Below are positions 12,123-23,500 of a stretch of DNA of 64,000 bases, piece after piece. The DNA lies in the NCBI GenBank assembly GCA_010909725.1, contig JAACMV010000019.1, positions 186,001-250,000 on the forward strand, read 5' to 3'. A program made the position numbers and the translations under genes. How positions within the stretch are numbered: the stretch's first letter is position 1; each line of letters starts with the position of its first letter. The notes beneath the pieces are model-generated. The model searched no databases. It saw only the letters and a list, made by a program, of their open reading frames with translations, and was not told where the DNA came from. This DNA comes from Picochlorum sp. 'celeri'. Lineage: Eukaryota > Chlorophyta > Trebouxiophyceae.

Positions 12123-13898
12123 TTATGATCCATATTTGAATGCCCATCCCTCTCTGTTTGGTTGGACCATGGGATCGAAATAAATATTCTGCTGGTTGCT
12201 GGCGCTTCCATCCCCACGATGCTTTGGGAGGGATGCAACGGATGGGTTTCCATCTGCTGATGTGTACCAGCGCTGGCTGTTTTCATTGAAGTGCCATGAT
12301 TTATTCTTCAGCGACCGCGCTGCTAGCAACTGCTGCATTGATGCTGGCTGGAAGTAGAATGCATACATCAATGTTTCGGTATCTAATTTGTCAAACAACG
12401 CTGGAGCTTCATAAATAGGGAGCTTCTGACTGGGATACGATGGAGGGGGAGGCACTGGAGATGGCACAGGTCTTTGTGATGGTAAGGTCCACCTTGAATC
12501 ACTGACCTGAGGGATTGATCGTGGTGCTGAAATCTGGAGCATTTGGAGTTTCTGAGGCAACGACAACTCCACTTTAGAGTCTTTTATCCTCATATTCTCC
12601 ATCAAATCCATCACCTGATTCAACCCATTTTCCAGTTTTGAGCTATCAATAGCAGGCTGCTCACTAAAGTCTGCTGCTTTGGGGCTCTTGACATCTCGCT
12701 CAGATGGCACACCGAGAGCTGGAAATGAGTCCGTCGATTTCACACCAGCTCCAGCAGCAGCGCCCGCAACTGCTGCAAATGCATGCACTGGTGTTCCAGG
12801 TGCTGACAGTGCCCCAGACCCAGACATGGGCGACTCTGGTTCCTTCTTACTTCCAGCAGGAGGCGGAGGTGGTGGAGGTGGAGGTGGCACAGCCGGTGCT
12901 GCTGCTGCTGCAACCGGTGCTGCTGCCGCCGCCGCCACAGGAGCCACCTTCGATGGAGTCACGGCAGGCTTGTCATCATTCACCAGTCTCAAATTCCCCT
13001 GCGCAGCCAGCAATGCCTTGGCAGCAGCTGCAGCTGCCTTTTGTTTTTCCCTCTCCTTCTCCTCCCTCTCTCTCTCCTTTTCCTTCTCCTTCTCCTTCCA
13101 ACTCTTCTCCTTTGGACCAGACACAACCCCCAAATCCTGATGCGCCTCTAGAATATCAAGCATCTCAAGATATATATCATCTGGGTTGACAAACTCATCA
13201 GGACTCTCCTCACATCTCTCCAAATAATCATCCACCAACTCTTGAATATCCTCCACATCCTCCACCCGAATCACATCATTATCCAACAACCGAAGCATCT
13301 GCTCCAACCTCGCAACGTGCAACTGATGCCTTTCCATAGTGTCTTCGAGCAGTGTCACACGAGGCGAAGACTTGCTCTTCTTCTTCGACTTACCACCATG
13401 AATGTCCTCTATCTCAACTTCTATTTCATCAATTCGAGTCGACATAGTTTCAACTGTACCATTCAACCACTCCCTTGCCTCCTGTTTGGCCCGTTCCTTG
13501 GGATCCGACTTGGCCGCTGCTGCCTGCAAACCCTCCTTACTGTAAGCCTTTGTCTTGGCCTCTTTTTCAAATGCTTTATACCGTTCCATTCGACGCTCAA
13601 TATCCCGACGAGCCGTCAGCAAATCATCCTTCTCCTTGACATCATTATTCCCAATCCATGATTTGATTTGCTCTCGATACTTTTGCAACCGTTTCAACTC
13701 GCTCTTCAAATTAGACTCATATTTATCCCTTGCATTTGAATTCTCTGTCGTCGTCAACTGCTCAAAAATGTCATCGTATTCCTCCAAACCCTCCGCGACT
13801 TTTTTGAGCGTTTTTTCAATCTCCGCTTGCAATTTACGAAGCGTCGCCATGCTATTACAATTCCTAATGCAAAATTCTCTAGTATAATTCGTGCTCAT
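12123..13898 (-). CDS. CNOT3: CCR4-NOT complex subunit 3 (NOT3/NOT5 type)
   Basis: A single exon encodes 591 residues from the first ATG (13898). A second ATG at 13850 begins MATLRKLQAEIEKTL, which lines up with the conserved N-terminus of NOT3 proteins and is probably the real start, giving 575 residues. The N-terminal 230 residues form the coiled-coil Not3 domain, including the conserved ETKTKAYSKEGL-like stretch (here KEAKTKAYSKEGL) and the LDNDVIRVEDV segment. A low-complexity middle contains a run of ten prolines and a KEKEREREEKE stretch. The C-terminal NOT box ends with the WHFNENSQRWY and EGWAFKYGS segments. NOT3 joins NOT1 and NOT2 in the deadenylase complex that shortens mRNA tails. 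A TGTAA lies just after the stop. Confidence 0.93.
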   Translation of the reverse strand: MSTNYTREFCIRNCNSMATLRKLQAEIEKTLKKVAEGLEEYDDIFEQLTTTENSNARDKYESNLKSELKRLQKYREQIKSWIGNNDVKEKDDLLTARRDIERRMERYKAFEKEAKTKAYSKEGLQAAAAKSDPKERAKQEAREWLNGTVETMSTRIDEIEVEIEDIHGGKSKKKSKSSPRVTLLEDTMERHQLHVARLEQMLRLLDNDVIRVEDVEDIQELVDDYLERCEESPDEFVNPDDIYLEMLDILEAHQDLGVVSGPKEKSWKEKEKEKEREREEKEREKQKAAAAAAKALLAAQGNLRLVNDDKPAVTPSKVAPVAAAAAAPVAAAAAPAVPPPPPPPPPPAGSKKEPESPMSGSGALSAPGTPVHAFAAVAGAAAGAGVKSTDSFPALGVPSERDVKSPKAADFSEQPAIDSSKLENGLNQVMDLMENMRIKDSKVELSLPQKLQMLQISAPRSIPQVSDSRWTLPSQRPVPSPVPPPPSYPSQKLPIYEAPALFDKLDTETLMYAFYFQPASMQQLLAARSLKNKSWHFNENSQRWYTSADGNPSVASLPKHRGDGSASNQQNIYFDPMVQPNREGWAFKYGS

Positions 13899-14397
13899 TC
13901 GATGTACCGCCTTGGGAACAAAAGGACAAAAAGGCTGGGTGTATGTTTTTTATGTATCGATTTACGGACACATCATGGCTTCAGGCACTCCTCCGTGTCA
14001 TGTTTGATCTTGATAGCAATGCAGTATGAGTTTCAGAGCAGAGTATATTTTACTATATGGCATTGGGTTCCTTCAGCATGGTGAATATGCTCTAGCAGAG
14101 ATGTTGTCGTTCGTGACTTTCACCGTGCGACTCTGAGAACGAGTGTCTTGCTGCTTTTGGTATAGGATACAATTTAAATATCTTTTTTAGACTTTTGGTG
14201 CGTGTGTATACCCGTATAGTGCCAGTTGCAACAGTCTTGTGGGATGATTGTCAACAATTCCAACGACCGTGTAACGACCTCGGCTGAACTGAGTTTTCTT
14301 GGGGTGTTTCTTTGGGTGCTTCGGTATGTCATGGACCACTGTTTATTTTACAGGGCTTTGTGATCGTGCTCAGTGTCTCTCTGTGGGGCGAACGAGT
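13899..14397. promoter_or_regulatory. Divergent promoter region between NOT3 and the SFI1-like gene
   Basis: This 0.5-kb gap lies between two start codons facing apart. It may include a short non-coding or coding leader for the right-hand gene, because the frame stays open from 14299. No TATA box or repeat stands out. Confidence 0.4.
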
Positions 14398-17300
14398 ATG
14401 GCGGAACAGCACGACCGGCGCCAGTATGGCGGTGGCGAGGAGACCCGGATGGGTCGATCATTTATGAAGAGTACGTTGGCGAGGGCTGGGTTGAACTCGG
14501 GAGATGTGGTGGCGTTTAAAGTGAAGGGAGTATACCTTGCGGCGGTGCAAATTCCAAGTGCATCGTCTGAATCTTCCAGTGGTTGTGGGGACTTGTATAC
14601 CCTTGCTCCGTGTGAGAATGCTGATCCAGACGACGTGTCGGTGCACTTGGAGGTTGTTCGGCATGGAGAGTGGGTTGGTTTTCGGAGCATGGTTGCCAAT
14701 AATGCCATGCTTCAGGCAAAGAAAAAGGGAATGCATAAGATTGCGTTTTATAGTCCTCGTTTTGGGATTTATGAGCAATGGAACGTTGTAGAGGGAAGTG
14801 CGCTGGATAGGATCCACTGGAATTCCACGGTGGTGACATTGCAGAATAGGAAATTGCCTCATTGTGAGATGAGGGTGCAGATGCATCGACTTGGTGTGGT
14901 GGAGTATACGTCTGGTAGTAGTCTGGTACACAAGGGCCATCTGACGAGTAGTTTGGAAACTGGATCGATTCAAACCATGTCAGGTATGATGGTTCAAGAA
15001 TGGATTCGGTTTGTTGAGAAGGAAAAGCAAAGGAGGATGGTACTCGAAGCTCGGGTGGAGAAGGCTGTTGAGGATGTGGAAGGCCTTCGTCAGTGGGCAG
15101 CGCAGCAGGTTCAGTGTGCTCGAAAGGATGTTCAAGAGGAAATTGAACTGCTTCTGGAGGCGTTGAATGATAAGAATGAAGCGTTGGCGGATGTGCATGC
15201 GCGTCTTACTACCAGGATTCAGTGGGGAGCTGCTCTGCTGGAGACAAAAAAGGCCACCATTTTGGGCCGTCGTGTTCTCATTGCATGGAAGATGCTGGCA
15301 GCCAGGTCGAAATACTGTGACACTGTCGTGTTGAAAATGAGACGGAGAAATCAAGTCAGGATGGCATTGAGGGTTCTTGATGCATGGGGTGAGCGGGTTG
15401 TGGAAAAGGCTGAGAGGCGGAGGAAATTGAGGGTGGGAGTTCGGCGAATGTCGGTTTTGAGGATGCAGAATGCTTTTGTGGAATGGAGGCGAGTGAGTGA
15501 GGAATCGCGGGATAAAGCAAGGGCAGAGGAAAGCTTGAACAATGATGCAACTTTGATTGCACAATCGCAGCTAGCAAAGAGGGTGTTCTCTGCATGGAAA
15601 AAGAGGAGTGCGCGAAGTCGAGAAGCCCAAAGGATTCTTGTATTTGCTGGCATGCGGTATGAGGAAAATCTAAGTGCATCTGTCTTTAGAGCATGGAGAA
15701 ACAGGACAGTGGAGATCAAAATCCAAGCTGCATGCCTGGAGCATAGAGTCAGTATGCGACAGAGACGTCAGCAGCAAGCTGATATATTGCGAGTTTGGAG
15801 GGTAACTGTTGATGATGTGCATGCTGAGAAGATTGAGTATGAAAGATCTGTCAATTTCGATGTTACTTGGACGAGAAGGAGAGTGTTTGCTGCATGGAAA
15901 GAGAGATTGGCACAGGTTGCTGCCATTGAAAACCATGTTGCGGATTTGGAACACAGTCGCATGCAAGATCTTCTGCATCACTCTTGTGAACTTTGGAGGA
16001 ATAGAACGGCTTTCAAATGCCAGCGTCGTAGGAAGCTCATCGAGTTTGTGCAATCTAGAGCAGAACGGTGCATGGAAAAGGCATTGTGGTTCTGGAAGGA
16101 GCACGCGGCGTACAAGACCCGTGCTCAACTGCACATTGATGCTGCTCAAAAGAAGAGAGATCAACTCATCAAGTATGATGCGCTAGCATGGTGGCGATCC
16201 CTGGCCCATGAAGGCAAGATGCATAGGAAACTTGTAGGACTTTGTGTGCAGCGCCGAGAACGCAAACAGATGAAGGATGCGTTTGCAGCGTGGAGGGCGA
16301 CCAATCAGAAATCGAATCGCACTTTCATGAATTTGATCAACTATACTGATGTATGGTCCAAGAAGCGTATGAGGAGTGCGTTTGATGTGCTCCGCAATAA
16401 TGCAAAGGAAAATATGAGGCAGCATGCGTTGCATGTCAAGGCTGCACATTGGCACTCTGGTAGGCTCTGCGCTCGGGCATTCTGGGCACTTGGTACCGCT
16501 GTTGAGAATCACAATAGATTTAAAGCATGTCTTGAGAATGTCAGGTGTCGGATGGATCAAAAATTGAAGAGAGCTGTATGGCAATCATGGATGTTTGAGG
16601 TTGAAGAAACATCCGGCAGAAATGCAAATTGCCACAATTTCAAGCTTCGAAAAGAGTGGCACTCGATAAATCAAGTGTTTGTATCTTGGAGAAAGCATAC
16701 GTCGATGGAAAAGTACCTCAACAATGTTGCCCTGACCGGAAAGGCACGTGTTGATGAATCAAGGGCTCGATGGGCTTTTGGTGTTTGGCTCCAAGTGTCT
16801 CGGAGTCAAATTTCAGATCGCATGCAGGAACAAAAGGCCGATGCCTGGAGAGTAATGAAAACTATGAATAGAGTCGTAAAGGGTTGGAAGTCCCATACAG
16901 AGATCATGAAGGACGTGTCGTATACTTGTGATGTCTTGTTTGAACGGAAGACTGTGGAGATGAGGGCTCGACTGTTTACATTCTGGAAAAGTCTGGCGGG
17001 ATACAACAAGTCATTGGCACAAAGTGCCTATCAAATCATGGACGGTTATGCTGAGAGACTACAAAGGGCAGCTTTCACGTCTTGGAAGAATAAGTGCGAT
17101 GACTCGTCAGCCCGTATTCTTCAACTGCATAGAGCTATTTTGAAGTTGTCCGAGGTGCGCTCCCGCCAGGCATTCCAGCACTGGCGTCAAGTGTCTGAGG
17201 ATGCGGCAGGAAAATCCATGTACCTCAATAGAATGGAAGTGATCTATATGAAACGAAACAGGCGACATGAATTGAAAGAGGCATTTACTGCCTGGAGATG

Positions 17301-18405
17301 CCGATTGAAGAACATCCAGAGTGGCCTCGCAGCCTTTGATCAACGACGCCAGCAGCAGTTGCAAGCAACGAAACGGATTGCATTTTCCTCCTGGAATCAT
17401 CAGGCTTTTTGCGATGCATTCAAACGCCAGAAGAGTTTCAGGATGATTGTACAAAAGCGAGCATCGCAGTGTATCACAGACGTCTTTATTGCATGGAGGT
17501 ATGAAACACAAGTTCAAACTAGAAACAGTATCGTGGTGCTCCATGCTGTGGACCGTTTATCTTTCAAGCTCACGAAAGAATCATTCTTCTCTTGGCGAAT
17601 TGCGGCGATTGAGAGAAAGGAGAGGCGAATGGCAATGGTCGAGATGATGGAAGAGTCATTCAGAAGAAGGCTTGGTGTGGCATTCAAAGCATGGAGGGAC
17701 CATTCTGCGGAACAAATTCGGATCCGTAAGAAACTTGAGCACTGTATTCTTCAGAAGAAAATTGCATATGATCTTTATCGTCAATCATACTGGGAAAATG
17801 TTGATGAGGAACTTCAAGAGACTCTAGGAGCCATGCTAGAGGACACTGCAACCGATGTGGATGCCGACAGTAGCATCGAACATGTTGTCGAGAACAATAA
17901 CTCACACGAACGAGTCTCATATGAGAAGAATACATTCGCATCTAGTCTAGATCTGGACAGTATCTCGGAAGCATTCGAACAAAAGAGGCAAGAATTATCA
18001 GTGAAGGTCCGACATGCACTGCAACAAAGTAGCATGTCACCAGGCCATGCACTGACACCTCCGAAGCGCGAGCTGCATGTATTGGAACCTCTTCAGTACC
18101 TCTTTTCAACGAAAGAAGCGTCTGAAGGGTCCACAGCAGCAGAATCTCTCTCATTTTCTGAGTTTTCCATCTCAGACCTAGAGAATGATGAGTCTCTTGA
18201 TTTGGACACAGAACTCTTGGATATTGGTGACTTTTCCCCTTCACCTGTATCAGCAGAAAAGACACCCACATATCCAAATCATTCATTCAAAGTGAGCCAG
18301 CATTACTCTAGCGTAAAGCACAGAGCAATCCCCGACCATGGTACGCCAGAGAGTCCTCGAATTTTGGCTGCAGGACCACACATGCCATTTTCAGATATTG
18401 TCTAA
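14398..18405 (+). CDS. Giant SFI1-type centrin-binding repeat protein with an N-terminal trefoil-like domain
   Basis: From ATG 14398 this single exon gives 1335 residues. An in-frame ATG at 14326 would add 24. Residues from about 20 to 175 look like a fascin-type beta-trefoil (GDVVAFKVKGVYLAA, GEWVGFRSMVANNAMLQAKK, VTLQNRKL). A short coiled coil follows, and then about two dozen repeats of the form [AV]F-x-x-W-[RK] run to about residue 1120 (VFSAWKK, VFAAWKE, AFAAWRA, VFVSWRK, AFTSWKN, AFQHWRQ, VFIAWRY, AFKAWRD). Such repeats in yeast Sfi1 form a long helix that binds one centrin per repeat. The last 200 residues are acidic and Ser-rich. A role at basal bodies or in contractile centrin fibres is inferred. 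The trefoil assignment is by pattern only. Confidence 0.85.
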   Translation: MAEQHDRRQYGGGEETRMGRSFMKSTLARAGLNSGDVVAFKVKGVYLAAVQIPSASSESSSGCGDLYTLAPCENADPDDVSVHLEVVRHGEWVGFRSMVANNAMLQAKKKGMHKIAFYSPRFGIYEQWNVVEGSALDRIHWNSTVVTLQNRKLPHCEMRVQMHRLGVVEYTSGSSLVHKGHLTSSLETGSIQTMSGMMVQEWIRFVEKEKQRRMVLEARVEKAVEDVEGLRQWAAQQVQCARKDVQEEIELLLEALNDKNEALADVHARLTTRIQWGAALLETKKATILGRRVLIAWKMLAARSKYCDTVVLKMRRRNQVRMALRVLDAWGERVVEKAERRRKLRVGVRRMSVLRMQNAFVEWRRVSEESRDKARAEESLNNDATLIAQSQLAKRVFSAWKKRSARSREAQRILVFAGMRYEENLSASVFRAWRNRTVEIKIQAACLEHRVSMRQRRQQQADILRVWRVTVDDVHAEKIEYERSVNFDVTWTRRRVFAAWKERLAQVAAIENHVADLEHSRMQDLLHHSCELWRNRTAFKCQRRRKLIEFVQSRAERCMEKALWFWKEHAAYKTRAQLHIDAAQKKRDQLIKYDALAWWRSLAHEGKMHRKLVGLCVQRRERKQMKDAFAAWRATNQKSNRTFMNLINYTDVWSKKRMRSAFDVLRNNAKENMRQHALHVKAAHWHSGRLCARAFWALGTAVENHNRFKACLENVRCRMDQKLKRAVWQSWMFEVEETSGRNANCHNFKLRKEWHSINQVFVSWRKHTSMEKYLNNVALTGKARVDESRARWAFGVWLQVSRSQISDRMQEQKADAWRVMKTMNRVVKGWKSHTEIMKDVSYTCDVLFERKTVEMRARLFTFWKSLAGYNKSLAQSAYQIMDGYAERLQRAAFTSWKNKCDDSSARILQLHRAILKLSEVRSRQAFQHWRQVSEDAAGKSMYLNRMEVIYMKRNRRHELKEAFTAWRCRLKNIQSGLAAFDQRRQQQLQATKRIAFSSWNHQAFCDAFKRQKSFRMIVQKRASQCITDVFIAWRYETQVQTRNSIVVLHAVDRLSFKLTKESFFSWRIAAIERKERRMAMVEMMEESFRRRLGVAFKAWRDHSAEQIRIRKKLEHCILQKKIAYDLYRQSYWENVDEELQETLGAMLEDTATDVDADSSIEHVVENNNSHERVSYEKNTFASSLDLDSISEAFEQKRQELSVKVRHALQQSSMSPGHALTPPKRELHVLEPLQYLFSTKEASEGSTAAESLSFSEFSISDLENDESLDLDTELLDIGDFSPSPVSAEKTPTYPNHSFKVSQHYSSVKHRAIPDHGTPESPRILAAGPHMPFSDIV

Positions 18406-18453
18406 CATGGCTGTTGCAATCGATCAATTACATGTTTGTAAAAGCAAATATAA

Positions 18454-19443
18454 TTACGAGGCACGCTGTTTCTGACCAACGCGTTTACCCTCCACCACCA
18501 AATCTTTTATGATCTTTTCAATCCTCTCTGTATTCCCCTGTCTATCAGGACACGTGTCTGACACCAGGGTCACCATGCCAGTCTTTGGATTATACCTCTT
18601 GTCACAAATCAATGCAATATACTCGGCCCCCTCATCCGACAGACCATGAACCTCTTGCAACGTCTTCAAGCGAAACTCACACTTGACCTTTTTATTCACA
18701 GGATGCTCTTCTCCAATGGTCGCCGGCGTCAACACATTACGATACGTCCAGTAGACATGAGGCACTCCCTCCTTCTCCTCTCTCAACAACTGCTCCTCCT
18801 GCTCCATAATAGACTCTGGAATATCCAACCCCACCATTCTCGCTGCATCAATCACACTCACATCCGGATTCTGCTCTCTGATCGACATCATCATATCAAA
18901 TTCAGGACATTTGGGCTCCATAATCTCTGGTATTGCTTCATCCAAATTATACATGGAAACACCCTCTGGCAGCATGAACCCATCCTGCACCTCTCTCACA
19001 TACTCTGCCACCATATCTGGTCGCCCATAACTACCAGCTTCTTTCCGCGTCAGTCGAGGCTTCCTCGCCTTGTCTGGATCAGGACTCAACCAGGCTGCTT
19101 GCCTGGGTGTAAACCCTTTTGCTACCCAGTACTCTGCTCGCTGCCGTGCAATCTCCCCCGGCGTCTTCTCCTTCTCTGCAGTACTTGCCTGATCCGTTCC
19201 TGTCGTCTCGCTCTCCCCCTCTGGTGCAGACGAGCTCGGGTTTGTCTCTGACTCGTCCTTATTCGTGCGTGTACTCGAATGTACACACCGTCTATCAGTC
19301 TGCTGATGCCCAGTATTGATACAATCGTGTATTGAGATGCTAGAAACAAGCCTATCGGAGACAGTGCTCAGCAGAGGCCAAGAATTGCCTTGGAATCCTT
19401 GTCCCAGCCAATGCGGCAGTCGTCGAATGGACAATCTTGTCAT
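18454..19443 (-). CDS. MRPS35: Mitochondrial small-subunit ribosomal protein mS35
   Basis: The gene encodes 329 residues with an ATG at 19443. The first 50-70 residues are rich in Arg, Ser and hydrophobics and poor in acid, as expected of a mitochondrial targeting peptide. A Ser/Thr/Glu-rich linker follows. The C-terminal 90 residues carry the conserved core of the family: VKCEFRLKTLQEVHGLSDEG, ALICDKRYNPKTGMVTLVSD and a final helix. mS35 belongs to the small-subunit head of the mitoribosome. The middle contains PDMVAEYVREVQDGFMLPEG, also seen in plant and algal versions. The gene converges with the SFI1-like gene; only 48 bp separate the stops. Confidence 0.88.
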   Translation of the reverse strand: MTRLSIRRLPHWLGQGFQGNSWPLLSTVSDRLVSSISIHDCINTGHQQTDRRCVHSSTRTNKDESETNPSSSAPEGESETTGTDQASTAEKEKTPGEIARQRAEYWVAKGFTPRQAAWLSPDPDKARKPRLTRKEAGSYGRPDMVAEYVREVQDGFMLPEGVSMYNLDEAIPEIMEPKCPEFDMMMSIREQNPDVSVIDAARMVGLDIPESIMEQEEQLLREEKEGVPHVYWTYRNVLTPATIGEEHPVNKKVKCEFRLKTLQEVHGLSDEGAEYIALICDKRYNPKTGMVTLVSDTCPDRQGNTERIEKIIKDLVVEGKRVGQKQRAS

Positions 19444-19696
19444 GATCTACCGTCGAATTTATACACGTGTATCGCTTAAAAAAAGAATTCCAGTGTATCT
19501 GATGAATCATCAAGTCTGTAGAAAGGGATTACAAACGTCAAGAGAGCAGCCTGTTTTCCTTTTTTATATATTCTTTTGAAGGAATTTTCATGTGGTTTCT
19601 TCTGCTATGAACATGGGTGATGGACGCATCTAACTGACAAATATTGTTTAATTAATGACTATTGGATCCCAATAATATACTATCCACATCCGTCAG

Positions 19697-20500
19697 ATGC
19701 CTGGGTGTCGAATTGGTCCTTTTTATATTGGTCAGCCGAGCAGAGAGCAAGAGGAAGAGGTTGTTCAACAGGTCCCTCGGTACGGAATTTATAATGCGAC
19801 TGCTGCTGCTGATGTTGGTGCTGTTGTTCTATGGGCATCACACGATTCCACAGGGTATTTGATCGCGATCATGTGATGTCTGCCTTTGTTTTGCTTTCAG
19901 AGAAAGGTTGACAATATTTAGGTTGGATGATGCAGGTTGCCATGGAACTACGACAATCGTCGCAGTACGGTAAAGAAAGAAGGGCAAGATGCACCTAGGA
20001 CGAACGAGAAGAAGAATGCTGTTGATAGAGCTGTACAAACAATTGCCTCATCTGTGTTCTTCTCAGAGGATTCCTCTCAAGTTCGGCTTGGCAGTGGAAG
20101 GAAGGCGTTCAAGAAGGCTTCACAGATGATTCTATCCTGGGAGCATTTTCGACTCGGATGGGCGTATACGAATAGTCCTGATGTGCGTGTTGGGGCCCCT
20201 GTTGTTGTTGTGGCACGAGCATTGGGGTTGTGGACCATAAATCCACTGCGTGTGTGTTCCAAGCAGATTGGACGAAATAGAGTATCGTTTTGTCATAGGA
20301 CCCTAGAAGGGCATCAGTTGGCTGGAGAGGAAACTTTTGTGGTAGATATGAAGAAAGATGGGAGTGTGTGGTATGGAGTTCAGACAGTGTCGCGCCCTGA
20401 TACATTGGTTGCCTTGTTGGCATATCCTCTGTTGAGAGTGTACCAGAACAAATTCAAGGAGGATTCAATGAAGCATATGTGTGCAGCGATCCAAAAGTGA
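19697..20500 (+). CDS. UPF0548/DUF1990 family protein
   Basis: Exons 19697-19779 and 19936-20500 are joined across a 156-bp intron (phase 2) and give 215 residues. The first exon reads MPGCRIGPFYIGQPSREQEEE, and the frame matches only if the donor at CCTCG/GTACGG is used. The second exon has the family pattern: LGSGRKAFKKASQMILSWEHFRLGW, a central VGAPVVVVARALGLW strand pair, GTLEGHQLAGEE-like residues (here RTLEGHQLAGEETFVVD), and a C-terminal PLLRVYQNKFKEDS helix. The family occurs in plants, algae and bacteria. Its molecular role is not established as far as I know, so no function is assigned. The gene converges on HEATR5, and 34 bp separates the stops. Confidence 0.87.
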
Positions 20501-20534
20501 CAGTACTTTACTATTTATATACAATATAATGACT

Positions 20535-23500
20535 TTATGTCTTGAAGCGAGAAAGGTCAAGTGCTTGAAAACCTTTCAACACGGGGGCGCTGGCTGGATT
20601 GCCTGTTGTTGTCCCTGAGGGCTTTCTCTCATGGCGCGGAGAAGAGCCAGACGTGAGTACCTTGTGAAGGCTCAATCTTTCCTCTTCTGGTAAATGAAGC
20701 ATGAGGGATTTGAATGAGGAAGAGAGCGGGCCTTGAGCAATATGCAGCAAGGCTGCAACAGCTGCCGTTGTGACTTTCTTTTCCTCACCTTGTGAAGCAA
20801 TGCGAACCAGAATAGGTAAAAAGCTGGGCAAGTATGATTCTCCACGCACAGTGCAGAATCCTGTGCATATTTGGATTGCCATCTGAATGTGCTCAGGATT
20901 GAATGCTGTTGTCCCATCTGCTGTAGCATACTCGAACAGATCTCCAATGATGGCAGGATATATTACTGAACAGCACTCTAGTACCCAAGGAGTCGCGGGA
21001 GGATTTCCTTCAATCCACACATCTATGCCTGCTACCATTGTCTGTCGAAGATTTGCTTGTGAGGTTGACATGGCGGCTTGAAGGCATCCTAGAAATGTAC
21101 CTTGGCATTCTGAGATTCCTGCCTCTGTTTTTGAGTCTTGGTGGGACACAATTTGTCCCAAAAAGAGTAGAACATGCAACAAGTGCTCAACAGACTCGTT
21201 TTGATCGCATGCTTCTATGAATTTTAATGTCATCTCTGAGAATGCACATGTGAGGATCTCAGATATAGATGGCACATCTAGATCAATGGCCATTGCTTTA
21301 TCCAGAGTATCGGTCTTTTCCCCGGATACAATCCTTGCAGTCTCAGTTATATGTCTGTATGCAAGGGATGTGATTCTTTCTGGAGGACTGCTAGACAAGA
21401 GAGTTGTGGCACACTTTAAGGAGTGATACAGACAATAGCAAACCTCCTCTGGTGCTGCGGCACTAGAGACAAGGATTCCAAGTGCTTTTCGAGGAATTTC
21501 TAGGCTCTTCTCGAGACAAGAAGATGCTGAGGCAGCGGACAGATGGATGCATTCAATTGCCCAGCAGAATCGAGACTCCAGTCCTCCAGGAACTCGCTTT
21601 CTGGCTGATATCTCCACAATGTTGCTGATTATCTCACTACCTAGTGAGCAAATTTCAATCAGTTCGTCACCTGATGTTCTGTAATCTTTCATTATTTCTA
21701 ATGCAACCATGGCAGCTTCGTCAATCATGACATCATCGACCCACCCTTGAGTAGCATACTGTGGTTTTGTCAGACGGGCAAAAGATCTCAAAATCGAAAC
21801 CTTGGTATGCCCGAAAGAAGCATCAAATGTTGAGCACGCAACTGCTAGCTCAAAAAGTGAGCAATATCGCGCTTGTCCAGAATTACCATGCGATACAGTC
21901 CTGTCCTGTGCCATGACTAGGGTTGCTGCATCAAGAATCCTTGGCCATGCCTTCCTCATTGGCTCTTCAATTCCCCGTTTTGCATCTTTGAGAGTAGGAG
22001 CTTTTGAGGACCCAAGCCTCCCATAGAGACTGAGAGTGTATGATGCATGGTGTGCTGGCTCCTCCTTGAGCAAAACTACAGTGTCCTCTAAAAGACCTGT
22101 CCAGCATTCTACGAGAATGGTGTAGAAAGGGCCATGGGAACGGGTGACGATTTCGCTATATCGAGAGCCTTGAGAGCTCTCCAAACTTTCCTGTAAAGTC
22201 GCACAGATTGCATGTGACTCTAATAAGGCTACTCGAGCACCAGCTGCCACCCATTCAGAGTATGCGTTCTGTGTTTGATCTGGAGACCCAGAGGACCAAA
22301 GGCTCAGCGGTTCGCACAGAAGCCCCAAAATTTTTTCCATGAGTGCATTATCACCTGATGAAATACCCTTCTCGAGGAACGATGCTACCAGAGAGCAACC
22401 AGCAGCATTGACAGCTGGTGATGCACCTTTCGATAGGGACAATCGCAGTGCTGAAACAAATTGTGCCTGAAATTGTACCATGAGCAAATCCTCTGGAGAC
22501 AGAGGGTCTCTTGATGAACCTAACGCATCCAGGGTTTCGACAAGTAGTTGAACTCCTCTAGATCGCAGACCATCCACATCCCCCGATGCCAGTTTGAATC
22601 CAATGTCTACCAATGCTGCTCCAGATAAGACCAGCCAGTCGCCCTGATGTCTCTCCGCTTCAATTGCATCCAAATGAACTTTTGAAGACTGAGACGCGAG
22701 ACGGGGTATTCTGGAAAGCAAGTCCGCAGCAAAGATACGTGTTTTTAGTCTTGGTCTCAAGACAGAGGCATCTTCGCTTTCCTTGGGAACCTCAATCTCA
22801 GGGGTGTCAGCGTCATCATCAATCCCAAAAATTTCCCTTGACGAATCTTCCTGCCTTTTTGGTAATGCAGCAGTAGAAATGCCTCCAAGAAGTCTAATCC
22901 AATCGGATGGACTCTTGGCAGCTCCATTCTCAAGAAGCACCTCTATTGTCTGTTTTAATTGCCTTGTGGTTGATAGATCTGTCTCTCCATCAAGAGCTGC
23001 AAACAGACTGGCCTGAATGTTCTGCTGCAGAACATCTTTTGTTTCTTTCTCTGTGAGATGTCGAATAGTATCAGCCGCTGCTCTGCGCAGATTGGGCTGT
23101 CTCGAGGGCAACGTTCCTACCAGAACAGCTACATGCTGTGCTGTTGTTAGAGCATTGGGAACAAATAGCACAAGCATCTGCACATAATGAACTGATTCCA
23201 GAGCTCCCGATAGAATATCCTCCTTCAGTCGAACACCACTAGAGTCGGGTGCTCGAAGCTCTGAGACAATCGAACGGCAAATTGCATATGCATCGCTGCC
23301 TGGTACATAGTCTGGTCCAAGACAAGCCACCATGGCATTCCCCAGCCGGCCAATGCTTGGAAGCAAGCCAGCAGTCGAATAGATGCTATCATCCAGTATC
23401 ATCTCTTGAGCTATGTCTAAAGTCTTCTTTACGTAGGGTAAAAATGCTGGGCCGGATGATGAAGATGCGACCGTCAACGCGTGCGCAATTAACGCAGATA

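Noticed and set aside
12679..13189. Antisense frames with Gly/Ala and Ser/Phe runs opposite NOT3
   Set aside because: They arise from the poly-Pro, Ala and KEKERE runs of NOT3 read backwards.
14458..14973. Antisense frame of 171 codons opposite the SFI1-like N-terminus
   Set aside because: Shadow of a strongly coding region, with no recognisable features.
18646..19251. Antisense frame of 201 codons opposite mS35
   Set aside because: mS35 is supported by homology. The antisense protein is His/Leu-rich low complexity.
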